From Lunularia cruciata (lineage: Eukaryota > Streptophyta > Marchantiopsida > Lunulariales > Lunulariaceae): a stretch of 64,000 nucleotides of DNA. Within the stretch, counting starts at the first letter, position 1, and each line of letters starts with the position of its first letter. This document shows positions 1 through 12,847 of this stretch, one piece after another. A program made the translations under genes and the position numbers. The notes beneath the pieces are model-generated. The model saw only the letters and a list, made by a program, of their open reading frames with translations. It was not told the DNA's origin and searched no databases. The stretch lies in NCBI GenBank assembly GCA_948567375.1, contig OX419760.1:46376001-46440000 (forward strand). The letters are read 5' to 3'.

Positions 1-999
1 CCAAGTAGAGACAGCATTAATCTCTATTGGTGTTGGCTCCTCCACCTATGTGTAATTTATTGGTAGGTTCTATGAAGGTCAAGATCAAGACCAAGTTGTC
101 ACAACCAAGGAATCAAAACACTCAACCAACTACATGGCTTCCTCCAAGTGTTTTGGCTCTTGCATAGTCACTTCCAATTTGGTTTGTGACTTCAAGCTCC
201 TCAGAAATTGATCTAGAGTTTCACCTTCTAATATATTTTGGAATTTTCATAATGGTGTTTGGAACTATGTGATTTCTTATAGAGCCAATCTGCTTCACTT
301 TTGCCATTCTATCTTGTGCGGCTTGTGTGATATTTATAACTTAGAATTGACCACTTACTGCACTCTTGAATTCTCTCCATGTCAAGCTTGGTGCAACAAT
401 TTGCCATTCATCACACTCCACTTTGAACCATCAGTATAGCTTTGCCACTCCATCCAAATAGCTTGAAGCCAAGAGAATCTATTTCTACTCATCTTGAAGG
501 TTTGTAGCTTTAAACTAACATTTGTTATTAAATACAAAATTCTCCATTGCGCTTGAGAGAGATTTTTACCTTCAAATACCTTGGGCTTCAAAAATTGGAT
601 ATTCTTTTTTCCTTTTTGAAATGGTGTTCTCTCTATATGCTCTTGTTGTTGATAATCTTGCTCTTCCAACACTCAAGTAAGATGCTTTATTTGTTGTTGC
701 ATAGCAATGATAACCTCTGGCATTGTTGCCATGACTACCACCTTACCAAACTATCTATAATTTATTTAAATTAACATATAGATGCAACATGTGCACCGTT
801 CTCCATAAGTTACAATAAGAAGTACCAAGGGTTCCTTGGATAAGATGATCATATTCAAAAAAAATTACCCAAAGCATGAGATGATGAGCTATATAAAATG
901 ATGCTTGGGTAGTATATGGACATAAAGTCCCAATGGTTTGGTGAAAATAAATTTGCTGATCCATAAATTCCATTCATCCCATTCCTACTCTGATACCAA
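1..999 (-). mobile_element. 5' part of a decayed Ty3/Gypsy-like LTR retrotransposon (leader and gag start)
   Basis: Read on the minus strand, this stretch starts next to an LTR end, passes a primer binding site, then about 250 bp of leader, and reaches a gag-like frame whose ATG is at 732-730 (MATMPEVIIAMQQQ). The frame runs to about 382 with only a few stops, several of them TGA where Trp is expected, as in old methylated repeats. The protein has a Gln-rich start and then a basic segment (GKKNIQFLKPKVFEGKNLSQ) like the start of a retrotransposon gag. The rest of the element leaves the window at base 1. Family assignment rests on layout and PBS type; no pol is visible in this copy. Confidence 0.6.
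981..998 (-). other. tRNA-Met-type primer binding site
   Basis: The minus strand reads TGGTATCAGAGTAGGAAT directly after the LTR end (..TTTTACA, one base, then TGG). TGGTATCAGAGC is the usual plant retrotransposon site complementary to the 3' end of initiator tRNA-Met; the last bases differ, as expected in an old copy. Confidence 0.65.
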
Positions 1000-2060
1000 T
1001 GTAAAAGATCAAGAAGAGAATTAGAAGAATGAAAGACCGGATGTAATACCAAGAGCTAGCTATATGATCTAGATGTGAAATTTGGTTTGGTAACATCTGG
1101 AATGATGTTATACATGATGGTCAAAATAGATCAGATAGAAATACCACCAAAAGAGTACTTCTACTTATAGTGCAGAAAACAAAATACACTTGAAAACCTT
1201 AGAATCAATAGCTAGACATATGATTTAAAGGTGAGAATTGGTCTGGTGACATTTGTAAGGATGTTACACATGATGGACTAAAAAGATCAAAAAGATGTAT
1301 CACCAAAAGGAGACCTCTACTAATAGAGTAGGAATCAAAATATGCCAGAAATCTTTAAAGGCAATTTTGGAGACCTAAACAGAGGAATTAGGTCTCAAAC
1401 ATGTGCTCCCCTCCCCCCCCCTCCACACAGAGGAAAAGTTGGCCTTCCATTCTTGGTATTATGGAGAGCATATTGTAATACTTTGAGGACAAGAAAAGAG
1501 AGAAAATACAAATTTCATACTCAATCGTTCTATGCCCCAAAGGAGCACCTTCTCTTTATAATATAAACCAAGAGGATCTCCTCCAAGGAAGCTCCACCAT
1601 AGGATTAGGCACACAGATAGGTGACATATCAACAAGCTCCACCCTTGGATTACTTACTTGGATAGGTGACATGTCAGTCTAGGTCCTATCTGGTTGGTCA
1701 AACAAGTTTTGATCGGATAGAATCTTTTAGAGAATCTTCCTATATGAATCTCAAAATCACATGGTTAAGGTACCATTGGAAAGCTCTCAACAAGACAAAC
1801 CAAGGGAGAGAGAAGGCCAACCTTTTCTCTATTGAGGGGGAATGTGCACATTTTTTAGGTCTAATTCATCAGTTTAAGCCTCCAAAATTGCCTTCAAAGA
1901 TTTTAGACATATTTTGGTTCCTACTCTATTAGTAGAAGTACTCTTTTGGTGATAATTCTATCTGATTTGTTTTCACCATCATGTATAACATCATTCTAAA
2001 TATTACCAAATTGAAGTTCACATCTAGATCATATAGCTAGCTCTTGGTATTACACATATA
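1000..2060. repeat. Two related LTR segments in head-to-head inverted orientation
   Basis: About 1040-1420 and 1830-2060 are inverted copies of one another. Shared blocks include ACCAAGAGCTAGCTATATGA, ATGATGTTATACATGATGG and CAAAAGAGTACTTCTACT. The left arm is on the minus strand and abuts the PBS at 981-998, so it is the 5' LTR of the element to its left. It carries an internal degenerate duplication (about 1060-1190 and 1195-1350). Between the arms (1430-1740) is LTR-like sequence with a TATA-like TTTATAATATA and a doubled GATAGGTGACAT block. A related stretch lies at 52100-52270. Confidence 0.6.
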
Positions 2061-2942
2061 AGGTTCTTGAAAAGTTTCTCAAGAAACTTCCTAAAAGCTA
2101 CCTTCTTGGAATGCAAGCCAAGCTAACCAAAAATTCTCTAGAAGTCATCTATGTAGCATGCAAGCTAAGCTAGTTGGAAGCTTCCTTTTACAAGCTATTT
2201 ACTTGGTGTGCAAGCTAAGCTAGTTGGAAGCTTCCTCCTAAAAATCATCAATTGATATGCACATTACTCAATACTTAGAAGGTACCAAGTAGCTTAAGTA
2301 CCTATATTCTAGAATATTCTTTCTTCCTTCTAGAATATTCTTATAACTCTTGGCTAATTTGGCCTATTTTCTATTTATGTAATATTGCCTAACTTACATG
2401 CAAACTCCATATTGTTCAAATAGAGACCAAAAACACCTTGAAAACTTTAGAGTCAATTTCAAAAGACCAAAAAAATGAATTAGCCTTGAAAAATGAAAGA
2501 TCTTCTCCTCAAAGGTATGATGAGTGGCAAAGGCATTGGCTTCTCCTCCCCTTTTTTGTCTCATTGAGAGCTTTCCAACATGTATCTCATCCACACTATT
2601 TTAAGCTTCTTATAAGAAGATTCTCCAAAGATAACTCTGGTCAAGCTTCTTTTACAAACCAAATAGGACAAGGATCAACATGCCACCAATCCATACAACT
2701 AAACTAGGGGGTGGAGCTTGCTAACATATCACTAATCCATATATCTAATCCAAAGGTACAGCTCTCTTTGAGTGGATCCTCTTTGCTATATAATAAAAGC
2801 AAGGTGCACTTTTGGGTCATGAGAGTATTAAAAGATGAAGTTTTATGTTTCTCTTGGGATTTTTTTTGTCCTTGGAACATTATATTTAAATATTTTTTCA
2901 AGGTAGTTGAGAATATTTCCAGACACCTACCTCCACACCTAG
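2061..2942. other. Degenerate repeat DNA, no gene seen
   Basis: No coding signal stands out. A block containing AAGCTAAGCTAGTTGGAAGC occurs twice (near 2160 and 2213). The segment about 2400-2600 contains LTR-like pieces related in inverted orientation to 1740-1930 (GAGAGCTTTCCAAC against TTGGAAAGCTCTC). Confidence 0.5.
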
Positions 2943-3900
2943 GCTAGAGAAGCTTAGTTTGGATGTAGAGAAGATTGAGCTTTTCTTGCTAGAGGCATAT
3001 CTTATAATGCATGAGAAAATAGAGGTGCTTTTGGAGAACAAAGTTGAGGAGAGAGTGCTCACAACCAACAAGAGAGGTTTTTGAAGATGTTGTAGCATTG
3101 TTGACAAAATGACAAATGCATAAAGATCAATTATTTTTTGTTACACCCAAATCAGTTACCACAAGTAATGTTTCTCATGAAGAGTTGGTAAGCAAGGAGA
3201 AGGTTGTGTCAACTGGTCTTAAGGCATGTGACATTTCAGTTCAAGATCTAGTGGGCATGTTTAATCATTTGAAGGTTCAAATGTCTAAGATTGAGCCATT
3301 GGCAAGCAAGTTGGTAATGAGATGGTGAATACACAACAAAGGTGTTGTATTTAAGGATGGTCTAGGATTGCAGTTGTTATGTATGTGGTGTGATAGTCCA
3401 ACTTGTGAAAGAGGTAAATATAGGGAATCCTAGGAAGCTTTGTAGAAAGGAGTGGTCTTTTTCAAGGATGGTCTAATTCATTTGAAGGAAATGAGCAACC
3501 AAATGAAGACAAACTTTGCCAAAGGAGGTTTGAAGAAGTTAGTTGAGGATATTCTTACTTCTCATGTGGTGTTGTTGGCAGAAGCTATACGCTATCAGAT
3601 TTAGATCAAAGATGAGTAGAATTTGCATGACTCCATGTAGTTAAAAGTTAAAAACTCTATATGTAAGCAAAAGGTGTCCAAAGATGTACAACAAGAGATA
3701 AGTGATACCATTAAAAAGTCAACTTGGTGGGATGATCCTATAGATTCTATGTTTGTTCACACTAACATTGCAAAGACTACGTATGATGTCTTGGTGGAGG
3801 AGAAGAGAGGAAAGGATAGCAATGAGGAAGTTGGACTGTCAAAGATGCAAAATGAGAGAAAAGGAGGCATACATTAGAAATACTTGTGGTAACCTACCTA
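2943..3900 (+). pseudogene. Decayed coding region, probably transposon-derived
   Basis: The plus strand keeps Glu/Lys/Leu-rich open pieces broken by stops and frame changes: EKIELFLLEAYLIMHEKIEV-like near 2970-3040, a piece at 3116-3328, and one at 3674-3877 (STWWDDPIDSMFVHTNIAKT). Composition and phase suggest a former protein of roughly 300 residues, perhaps a retroelement gag. I do not recognise the family. The retroelement copy in the opposite orientation begins directly after it. Confidence 0.3.
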
Positions 3901-3944
3901 GTGTCTCCTTATGCAGATTTTTCTTTTCTCTTCTCTTCTCTTAG

Positions 3945-6130
3945 TAATTTGTGCTCTATTGGCCTGAGGAATGGACAAGTCAACTAAGAGAGAATGTAGC
4001 ATATGTTGACATTATTGATTCATCAAGGAAGACTACAAATCTTTGGTTCAATCTGATGGTAGTGAAGCAACGGATGGAAGGTCCTCTCATGCCTTTGTGG
4101 ATAGATCATCTCTCATCTGCCATAATAACACCCGGAGAGAAAAGGATCTCTCTTCCACCTTGGTCACATATGTCTACAAAAATGGTCTTTCAACAACCAC
4201 AAAATTGGAGGAAAGTAGGGGTGTCAAGAGAGCACAACTACCCCAAAATGCTATAGATGTTGTCTCCTCCATAGATAATAGGCCTATCTCTTTTCATGAG
4301 ATCAAGAGAGATGTTTATCCATATGCCAAATCCCCTATCATACACTCAAATGTCCCTAGTTTGATGATATCACCAAAGATTCCTTTAATCTTCATATCAA
4401 AAGCTCTCAAACGTGATAGGAAAGTCAAGGAAGGGAGACTATGCAGAGAAGATAAGTTGGTTAATGTGCAATACTAGAAGAGAGTATACCAAATGCCACC
4501 TACGGATCTCTTAATAGAGGAAGGTCATCCACATGGAGAATATCCTCTACAAGGGTATTGTCTAAGAAGCATGTGACAAAATCCAAAGATCCTACTAGCA
4601 CTCCAAGAATACATAATCCATCTATAGATGTGACACACCACTCTGAAGCTCAAGGTAGGGATGGATACCTAAAGGAGACCATGCTCTACAATTTGACACC
4701 TTGACTCTCAAGCCTACAAGATGTAGCTCAGTAGTCAAGTGATCAAAGGCATGCCTAATATGATCTACAAGGCACACAATGTGTGTATCATCTTCCAAGG
4801 AGAGAAATGCACAACGTTGCATGACCAAAGTAGTAGATAAAAGAGCTTTGAAGTGACCCATGGAAAACAAAGGTCCCCCTAAAGGATATTCTTGCTAGGT
4901 ACCTACAATTGATTCCAAAATGGTGACTCCCTCTTGTGGCCAACCACATTGGTAGTAAAGGGAAGTAGGAGAGCCATAGGACAACCACACATAAGGAATG
5001 AGATTTGCCAAGGATCCACTGGTCTCCCTAAGCTCTCTAGAGATGGATGCACAAGAGATGCTATTAAAAGCATTCTCAACATCCACCTATAGGATGACAC
5101 CGTCTGAAAGTATATCTAGGAGTGCCTTCATGCCTAGAGATATAGCCTCACAACCTCCAAGTGTAATTGCTCCAAATTGATGTGGACTGAGGTGCTATTG
5201 GAAATGAGAACGGTATTGAAGGACAATGGTGTGGCTAATCAAGTGCAAATGAATCTGTCCAATAGCAATTGGTCTAATGTCCCTTGTGTCCTCCTCTATT
5301 GTGAGAAGTCAACTAGCGTCTAACACCTAATTAACTAACATAGGAATATCTCTCCTCAATCCTAAACTAGGAATATCCCTGATGTAGCCACTTGAAACAA
5401 CTCAATAAATCCATTAAAAGTGCCATCTACGTCAATGCAATCTCTAGATGTTCATATATCATCCTTGACAAGCCTCTTGAGGAGAGGCAAGAGGCAATGC
5501 ACAATGCTTGTGCATAAAGTGACATATCAAGACATAAAAGCTATTATTAAAAGGACCATCTACGTCAAAGCAATCTCTAGATGTTCATATATCATCCTTG
5601 ACAAGCCTCTTGAGGAGAGGCGAGAGGCAATGCACAATGCTTGTGCATAAAGTGACATATCAAGACATAAAAGCTATTCAAGTTGATAAACTAAGACCTC
5701 TAGTGGTACTCCTTCTCTTGCCGTAAGGTATGGTGAGCATAGCAAAGAGATAGTCTCATCAGCCATAGAAAAAGGGTGTAAAAATTGTATTGCTCTACTA
5801 AAATTTTCCGCTTGACCCAATGTTCCACTTCGTCATAATAGAGTGGACTATATGGTATCATGTAGCAAAACCTGCCTCTTAAAATGTGTAGCCCAATCTC
5901 CCACTTGAAATTGACAAAATCTAGTAGCCACCTCTCTATGCCCCGCATGTCTCTCTAGCATAACAAAGACACCATTGAGAAAGAAGGGAGAATAAGAACA
6001 ACATTAACTAACTCGTCCAAAGGATCATGTGCACAACATCAAGTGATAGGTGAAAAGCTTCTCTAGTCTCATCATGGAATGTACACGGAGCTTATAGAAT
6101 TAACATGTACATAGAAATTAGTCTAAAATA
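3945..6130 (-). mobile_element. Non-LTR retroelement copy A (reverse transcriptase, decayed)
   Basis: The minus strand encodes broken reverse transcriptase. Pieces at 5086-4895 include DVENAFNSIS and PQEGVTILES; the piece at 4870-4622 includes EDDTHI in place of the catalytic ADDT box, followed by AFDHLTTELHLVGLRVKVS. It aligns base by base with the better preserved plus-strand copy at 41452-43970. The copy extends 5' of RT to about 6130, further than that one, but its 3' side stops at about 3958, so the Cys/His and endonuclease part is missing. Many CpG-to-TpG/CpA changes are visible. It is not functional. Confidence 0.8.
5413..5678. repeat. 133-bp tandem duplication inside retroelement copy A
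   Basis: Bases 5413-5545 and 5546-5678 are near-identical and directly adjacent. Both start ATTAAAAG and end AAAAGCTATT, with only a few differences (for example TCAATGCAA against TCAAAGCAA). The low divergence compared with the host copy implies a later duplication. Confidence 0.9.
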
Positions 6131-6780
6131 ACACCAAAATACAATACAAATACAAGAAGCTTAAGATGCTAATCATTCACATAGATATAGATAGATATCA
6201 TTGAAGTGATCAATGAAAGGATAAAGGAAGGACACAATATCTTGAGTGTGAACACTCACCTCACATGAACATTCCAAGTGATCTCATCATAGTCCTTGTT
6301 CATCTTTCTCTAATCTTTACCCCTTGTATAAGAAGTGAGAATAAAAAAAATAAAGTATTGGTGATACACCATGGATGATATATCTTGAGCTGTTCTATAC
6401 AACATTACATAGGAAATGTAACTATGGTTAATACAAGAATAATAAAAATATTAGACGTTCTTATCCCTTTCATTTCATATTTACAAAATCATAATCTCTC
6501 ATATCCTAATTCATATGAATAATATTATTTGTTTGAATTCTAAAAATTACATATTTTTCAAGTTTTAAAAATTAATAAATTTTAGAGTTAAATGAATAAA
6601 AATTCATAATAGCCCTCAATTTCAAAATTAAATAATTAATCTAAATTTTAAATATCTAAAAATACTCCTAATTTTCTATTCAATTCTTTTAATTTTTCAT
6701 CTAAATCTGAATACCAATAAAACAAAATTTGAAAAAAAAAGTCAACTATTTATTAATGTTATATATATAATGAATTCTCC
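6131..6780. other. AT-rich intergenic DNA
   Basis: Very AT-rich sequence with a short TATATATA run near 6760. I see no gene, RNA or clear element. Confidence 0.6.
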
Positions 6781-9010
6781 GGAATTCTATAATTTATTTT
6801 TTCTCTCTCTCAATTAAATAAGAATATGGTCCGACACGTGAGAGCCTTGCTACCGTATTAAGGGACCACATCAAGGGGAGTGCGGCGACTCTTTCTCCCT
6901 GCACCAAACAACGGAAGAGGTTCCTGTCAGGTCCCATACAATATATAGTCTGATATACAGTCGATGATTTGCAAATTGAAATACAGACATACATGTTTTG
7001 AGTTCCCAGTTATTCTAGTCTTGTCAATCCCAGCAGATAGCATTCAGTTTCTTCAGATTCCTGTCTCGCTCCGTCAGTATATCAGATGCCAAGTTTTCTT
7101 CTCGCTCAGAAGAGCGGTGACCCACACGCTGACGTCCCAGATCCGTAGTCAGCTGCAGGTACACGCTGTGCCACTGCAAAAGAGATGACCTTGAGGTACA
7201 AACTCCCATGCATGACTCGGAAATTCCCTCTGCTGACTGACATCTGTATTTCTTATCAAACAAAACTCCATAATCTATAGCTATAGCTGGTTGAATTGAA
7301 ATTCACGGTAATCAGTCCTTAAGACAGATCAAACGAATTTCTTCAAAAGTAGTTCTAAGTTGCTATTCCTGCTCGACGTGCTAAAAGCAACGTCCATGTT
7401 GAAGAAGTCAGTGTGCGGTGACACGCACACACTGACCCGATAGATAGCAAATAATTTACAGCCTAAGGACTTCTAATCATTAATATGGAAACATTCACTT
7501 GTCTTTTGTACCAAGGATATGCGTTGAAGTTTTTCTGACGAAAACTTGAAATTTTCATTACAAGTACCACGAACAGAAACAGAGATACTGCTCTATGTTT
7601 TAAGATCCCGGAGGAAAGTTTCCCAGATCATGCCAGATTGAATCTTGCCGCACGTTATAGAGTATTACCACCGTGATTAGATACCTGGAGAAAATAGGGA
7701 CAACTTCAGAAAGAATATGGAAAAAGGTTCGTTATTGGCAAACTAAGAGAAACAAGCAGGTATGTACCGACTGCCTCCAGATTGCACCTTACAATAACTT
7801 CAGCAATTCCAGGCCAATAGAACTGATGAAGGCAGCACAAGCAAACAGCACAAGCACAAAATTCTCGTTGGAGAATATGAAACATACTACTAATGAATTG
7901 ACCAAGTAACCACGTAAATTATGGGGCAACGAAGTAAAGACGATCGGCGAAGTGATTAGTCAAAGAAGAAGAGGAGAGGTGCAGACGACATAAGCACGGC
8001 ACCAATCGAAGTTCGAGACATCCTTCAGAATCGAAGTCAGTAAAGACTTCGGAGTCTTCATTCCTGAGGTTCCGCGGCAAATATCCAGCTGTAGCTGAAC
8101 TTCTGTACATGTGATCATACGCAACGATCAATGCGCGTGCTGTTCCACAAGACCTTGCAGGATGTTACTTGCCGAGAACGGTAACTTCTGATTCACATTT
8201 TGATTAGCGCAGGCATTATATACCTTTAATTTATGTCTTCCCAGCAGTCGTCGTTAACCAGACTAACAGGTGACATAGTAGATGGCAGGTTTGATTCACG
8301 GATGTTTGCTAATAGAAGGGTTCAGAGCTCTGGCATTCCTAGCATCAATTTTGAGATTGAGATCGTGAAGAAATCGGGGATGAGCGTGAATGCAATCTAC
8401 GTTTCAGGCAAGTCTGAAAGGACAGATGGAAGATAGACAACAGTAGAGCAAAAGGATGCTTAATGAAAATCCAGAGTCTTGACTACCTCAACGACTCTGA
8501 AGGTGGAACGTTAAAGATAATTGACGTAATCCCAAACTACTTGCTGAACAATTTGCAACAGACGTCGTATAGCAGGTGAATACCAACCGGCGCATATATC
8601 AGAGGCAAAAGGATACTGCTAATTGAGGGATCCTCATTATAACTTACCATCATATCGAGAAGCAAAGCAACCAAGCTCTACGGTTGCATGCCTGAGAGTC
8701 ACCAGCAGAGGGACAGCACGCAGATGAGGACAGGTCATGAACCGGGGTATCCATGGAGGGAGAAACAGCGCAAGATTCAGGATCAGAAGTGAAGTTTAAC
8801 TTCTATTGCATCACACCCAAGAAACGATAGAGAAGCTAGTGCACATGGAATGGAAAAGGAACAAAGACCGGCCTGTATAGAAAACGAGTGAGCAGCATGA
8901 AGAAGATGGAGATAAAGCGATCGTTGAATCGAGTGTCGGACATCGCATGTATGATGTGAAGACTAAGATGACTATTCCAACTGTTGATCAATATCGGAAA
9001 GGAAAGTAAG
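6781..9010. other. Island of balanced base composition without a recognised gene
   Basis: Base composition jumps here to that of the gene island. Short open frames exist: plus 8233-8436, starting MSSQQSSLTRLTGDIVDGRF with a TATATACC box about 20 bp upstream; and minus 8131-7919, containing YLPRNLRNEDSEVFTDFDSE. I could not join them by splice sites into a protein or recognise a family. It may be a decayed or lineage-specific gene, a promoter region, or old unmethylated sequence. Confidence 0.35.
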
Positions 9011-11460
9011 TGAAATGTTTTGTCTTATAAAGAGACGCAAACGATAACTTAGAAACCCCTCCAAAACAATCTTATTTAGTGTTATTAATGAGTATTTAAT
9101 AGCTAAAGATGGGCTGCATATTTTATGATTTCAACCATGGACAGTGTAAAAAGGATCCGGTCCATCTTTGGTTGTTACACACTCATTATTTGGTTGTTTA
9201 ATACTGCTCATGAGTAATACTAGAATAACAAATTTTTATTTCCAACATGTATAAAAGGGTTCAAACTAGAATCTATTTTAAAATGTGGTCGGCCGTCACT
9301 GTTTGGTTATTAAGTTCGAAAGCTGCATCTAAGAAGTAGAGAAAATAAAGTGCAAGATAATTTCTATAACTACCTACGGATTTCGGATGTTCAATTTGAC
9401 TTTTATTTTTATTTTGGTTTGCTACCCGTGATGGGACAGTACATAATTTTATGACAAAAGAACATAAATTATTGGATTGTGAATTTTGTGGTAAAGACAG
9501 AATTTTGGTTTTTATAAGAGGTTAGAGAATATGAGGATCTGATTTGGTTTTCTTCTTTCTTATTCATTTACAAGTTGTCTTTTAACCTATACGGATTAAA
9601 AATTTACAAAGAGCAAGAAAAATAGAATTTCCATCACCTTTCTGACTCATAATCTCCTAAATAGGAATACCTCTCTTACATTTATATTATTAATTTAGTC
9701 ACTAAAATAGAAAAAGCTTCATTTTATGATTAAGACATAATTTCTTTCTAGTATATTATGGAAAAAAACACTATACACATAAAACCTTATAAAACATTAA
9801 TCTAGAACGTAAAACATTTCAGAAGATTGTACAAATAAACATTAATCTAGAAGTGCAATCAATGGACAAAGTCAATCAATGATGTTTATATAACATTTCA
9901 TTCATTTGAGCTTCAAGTTTGCAAAGCAAATCAAATTTTTATAACTTCCACCGTTTTCAAGCGATTTCAATAATAAAAAATTATCAAAAATATGAATTGA
10001 AAATTCATCAATATATTGAATATTAGTAGTTTATTCCTTTGAACTATCAAGAGTTTCTATGCTACCATCACTGGTTAAATAATTTTGAATTACTTGACTC
10101 CTATCAAGATGTAGGTAGATTTGTAACTCTACTTAATGACTAAACACGTTATCCTTGATCATTTTTCTGGTACCAGAAAATCTCAATCGTTGCTTTTCAG
10201 CAAGCAAGTAATAAAAAGCTAACGAAGGCAGCTGGAAATATCTAATACCTATTTGTTAAAATTTTAAATACTACTTTTTTCTACAATAAGATATACTTTT
10301 GGAAAATCTGACTTGCACATGTATCTTATATGTATATAGTGTATCAATGAAGAATAGCTTTTTAGAAATTGATTTCTAGGAGTTTACATATGACTTCAAT
10401 TTGAATATTTTTGCAATCCAGAATTGTTTATATTGACAATATTTTGGGTAATCACTGGAATGAAACTTATTAGTGGCCTCATATGTCCAATATCAATGGC
10501 TAACTTGTTTGCCAATATGATGTTTAATATTTTAAATTGCCTACATGATGTTCAAACTTTATTTGAGTTTGCATATGATAGTGACTTTGAGTACCATAGT
10601 GAATCTTTTCTCTACCAAAACTCTTTTTTTTTAACTCGTCATAGTGACACGTTGACAAGCATCGTTGTATCTTGGTAGTCTATATGAGGAAAACAATAGT
10701 CTCCATTCTTTAGCCACTGTATGTTTCCTTAAAATTTAAGAGAATGTATTTTATTGTGATGAAATTTTTTACACACCAGACAAGTATATAATATGTACAA
10801 ATCTCTTATTTTATATTCTCTAGAGAAGAGAAACTATTATATCATGAAATTTGCTAAACACAACAGAATCATATGAGATGTTTATTGCAAATCTCTTGTT
10901 CAGGCATTTACCAATCTTCCTTCTTCGACAAACTGTTTGGTATTAGAATAGGCTTTCAATTAACCAAGTCAAAACATATTACCATCCTTTCATTACCCAT
11001 AATGAGGTCTTTGAAAAATTTGATACATTCTATCCAATGGTAATAAAAGTCATCCAAATAAAATTATTTGCCCTAGATCTATGCCTTGTGCCTCTTCCTT
11101 CGTAGTCCGGCTCTTGAATTATTGGTCATATACAACAAGAAAATGAATCCTTTCACTAATGAAAATGAATACTTTAACCAAAATTTCATTCCCCTATTTC
11201 TTTTAATATACTTTGGATGGAAATAAAACAAAATTTTAAAACATCACATTGTGTAAAATCAAATCTTCTTTAGTAAAATCTTATCTTTATTTATCTATTG
11301 ATCTATATTCAGCTTTGAAACTCCTCACCTAGACTTGAACGACAATAATAATAATAATAATAATAATCTAGGAGAATTAATTTCAATCCTTCCTTTTAAC
11401 TACTATCTATAGTCCACATATTAGACCTATATATATACAACAGAATTGTTTGGTATAAAT
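9011..11460. other. AT-rich intergenic DNA
   Basis: Mostly AT-rich low-complexity sequence. An open frame at 10424-10678 is hydrophobic and low-complexity and shows no family signal. The only sharp feature is the trinucleotide run at 11343-11367. Confidence 0.5.
11343..11367. repeat. (AAT)8 microsatellite
   Basis: Uninterrupted AAT/ATA trinucleotide run. Confidence 0.95.
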
Positions 11461-12847
11461 GTTAATTGAAACCGAGTGTTTAACTATTTTGCTATTTCCG
11501 ACATTATAGCGGAGGCCCAGGATATAACCCAGCGAGTTTCCTGCTGTGTTTGTTCCTTTGGTGAAATAAAAGGGTTAGTCCTTGTTTGTTCTTCTGGTGA
11601 GGTAGCCTATGGTTGTTATTCTGGTAAAATATGGGTAGCCGGCCAATCTATATTAGCAAAATATGTGCCTTCAACCCTGTATTGTACTTTTGGGGTTCCA
11701 CCTTCTTCTTTTTTAAGTAACTCAAACCTGTGAAAACCACCAAGGATTTAACGTTTTAATTCTTCTGACTCCTTTTTTGAGTCAAATTCTGTGCGGATGA
11801 GACGCTAATTAATCAGAAGCGAACGCTTATTGATCAATTACCTGACCCCGAACCTAGTTTTAGGCGATTAAGATGCTCATCATATGACACAGAGCAAAAT
11901 GCCTGGTACCGAACCCCACGAGCCAGTCCCCGGACTCATCTGGCGGTTAGGCACGTAGTCTGAAGGGTCTCAAGGGGACTTCTTTGGCTCCACAGGGTCC
12001 AAAGGATACTTCTTTGACTTTACGAATTAAAAAATTTGTTTTCTGCTATTTGTCCGAGTGAGTGTAGAGTTTTTTCTTTTTTTCTCCACCATTATCGTTT
12101 GGTTATGCTTCTTCACCCTGATGACATTTTTATGTTTTAATTTTATATTGGAATGAATTAATTTATTTCAAAGGAAAAAGCGTTATGGTTTACGTATAAT
12201 TCATTGGTTTACATAACAACCAACACCGAAACCAATCAAACAGGAGCTTTTTAGATCAGAGGACAATCCGACTTCAAAGAATGCTCAAATGTCCCTTCTC
12301 CGAACCCCCATATTTGGAGCTAATCACATTTTGACAGCCATATGCTACCACTTTGCATCAAAATATGATGCTAATTTTTCATGATAAAAGAATTTTTAGA
12401 TTCGCTTTATCACCTTCTCGTCAAATATGGCTTAACTAAACCATTCTGGAAAGAGGATGTTACGAACGTTTATAAAACATTTTAATACATAAACATAATT
12501 ATAGTACAGTTCGGATAGGATCGGGATTATCAACTTCAAGCGAAAACTTGTTCATCACCAAGATTGAATCGTCTCGTTTTCAATACGTTTGATAAAGCAG
12601 GGTGTCGTATTTTTATCCGACACCCGACATAAATTGCTGCAACTGGTCCTATTTCTTGAAGAATCAGTTGTCATTCAAGACGAATAGCTTAAGATTACAA
12701 CTACAAGGCCGATTTTCAGAGTAGCAATGAGCTAATGCTATCAACCAATACTTTTCCATCTACCTAGGGCAGTATATTTGATGCTTATGCACTCCGCAGA
12801 GTTAATTCACCGAAGCTGTTGCCAACCTACATCTTGGATGAAACGCC
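11461..12847. other. Intergenic region downstream of the FAD gene, with a degenerate short repeat
   Basis: Around 11540-11640 a unit of about 30 bp recurs imperfectly three times (TGTTCCTTTGGTGA, TGTTCTTCTGGTGA, TGTTATTCTGGTAA). A moderately GC-rich stretch at 11740-12010 resembles LTR or promoter sequence, with direct GGGTC and ACTTCTTTG blocks. No coding region is supported. The region nearest 12847 should hold the 3' UTR of the minus-strand gene. Confidence 0.4.
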
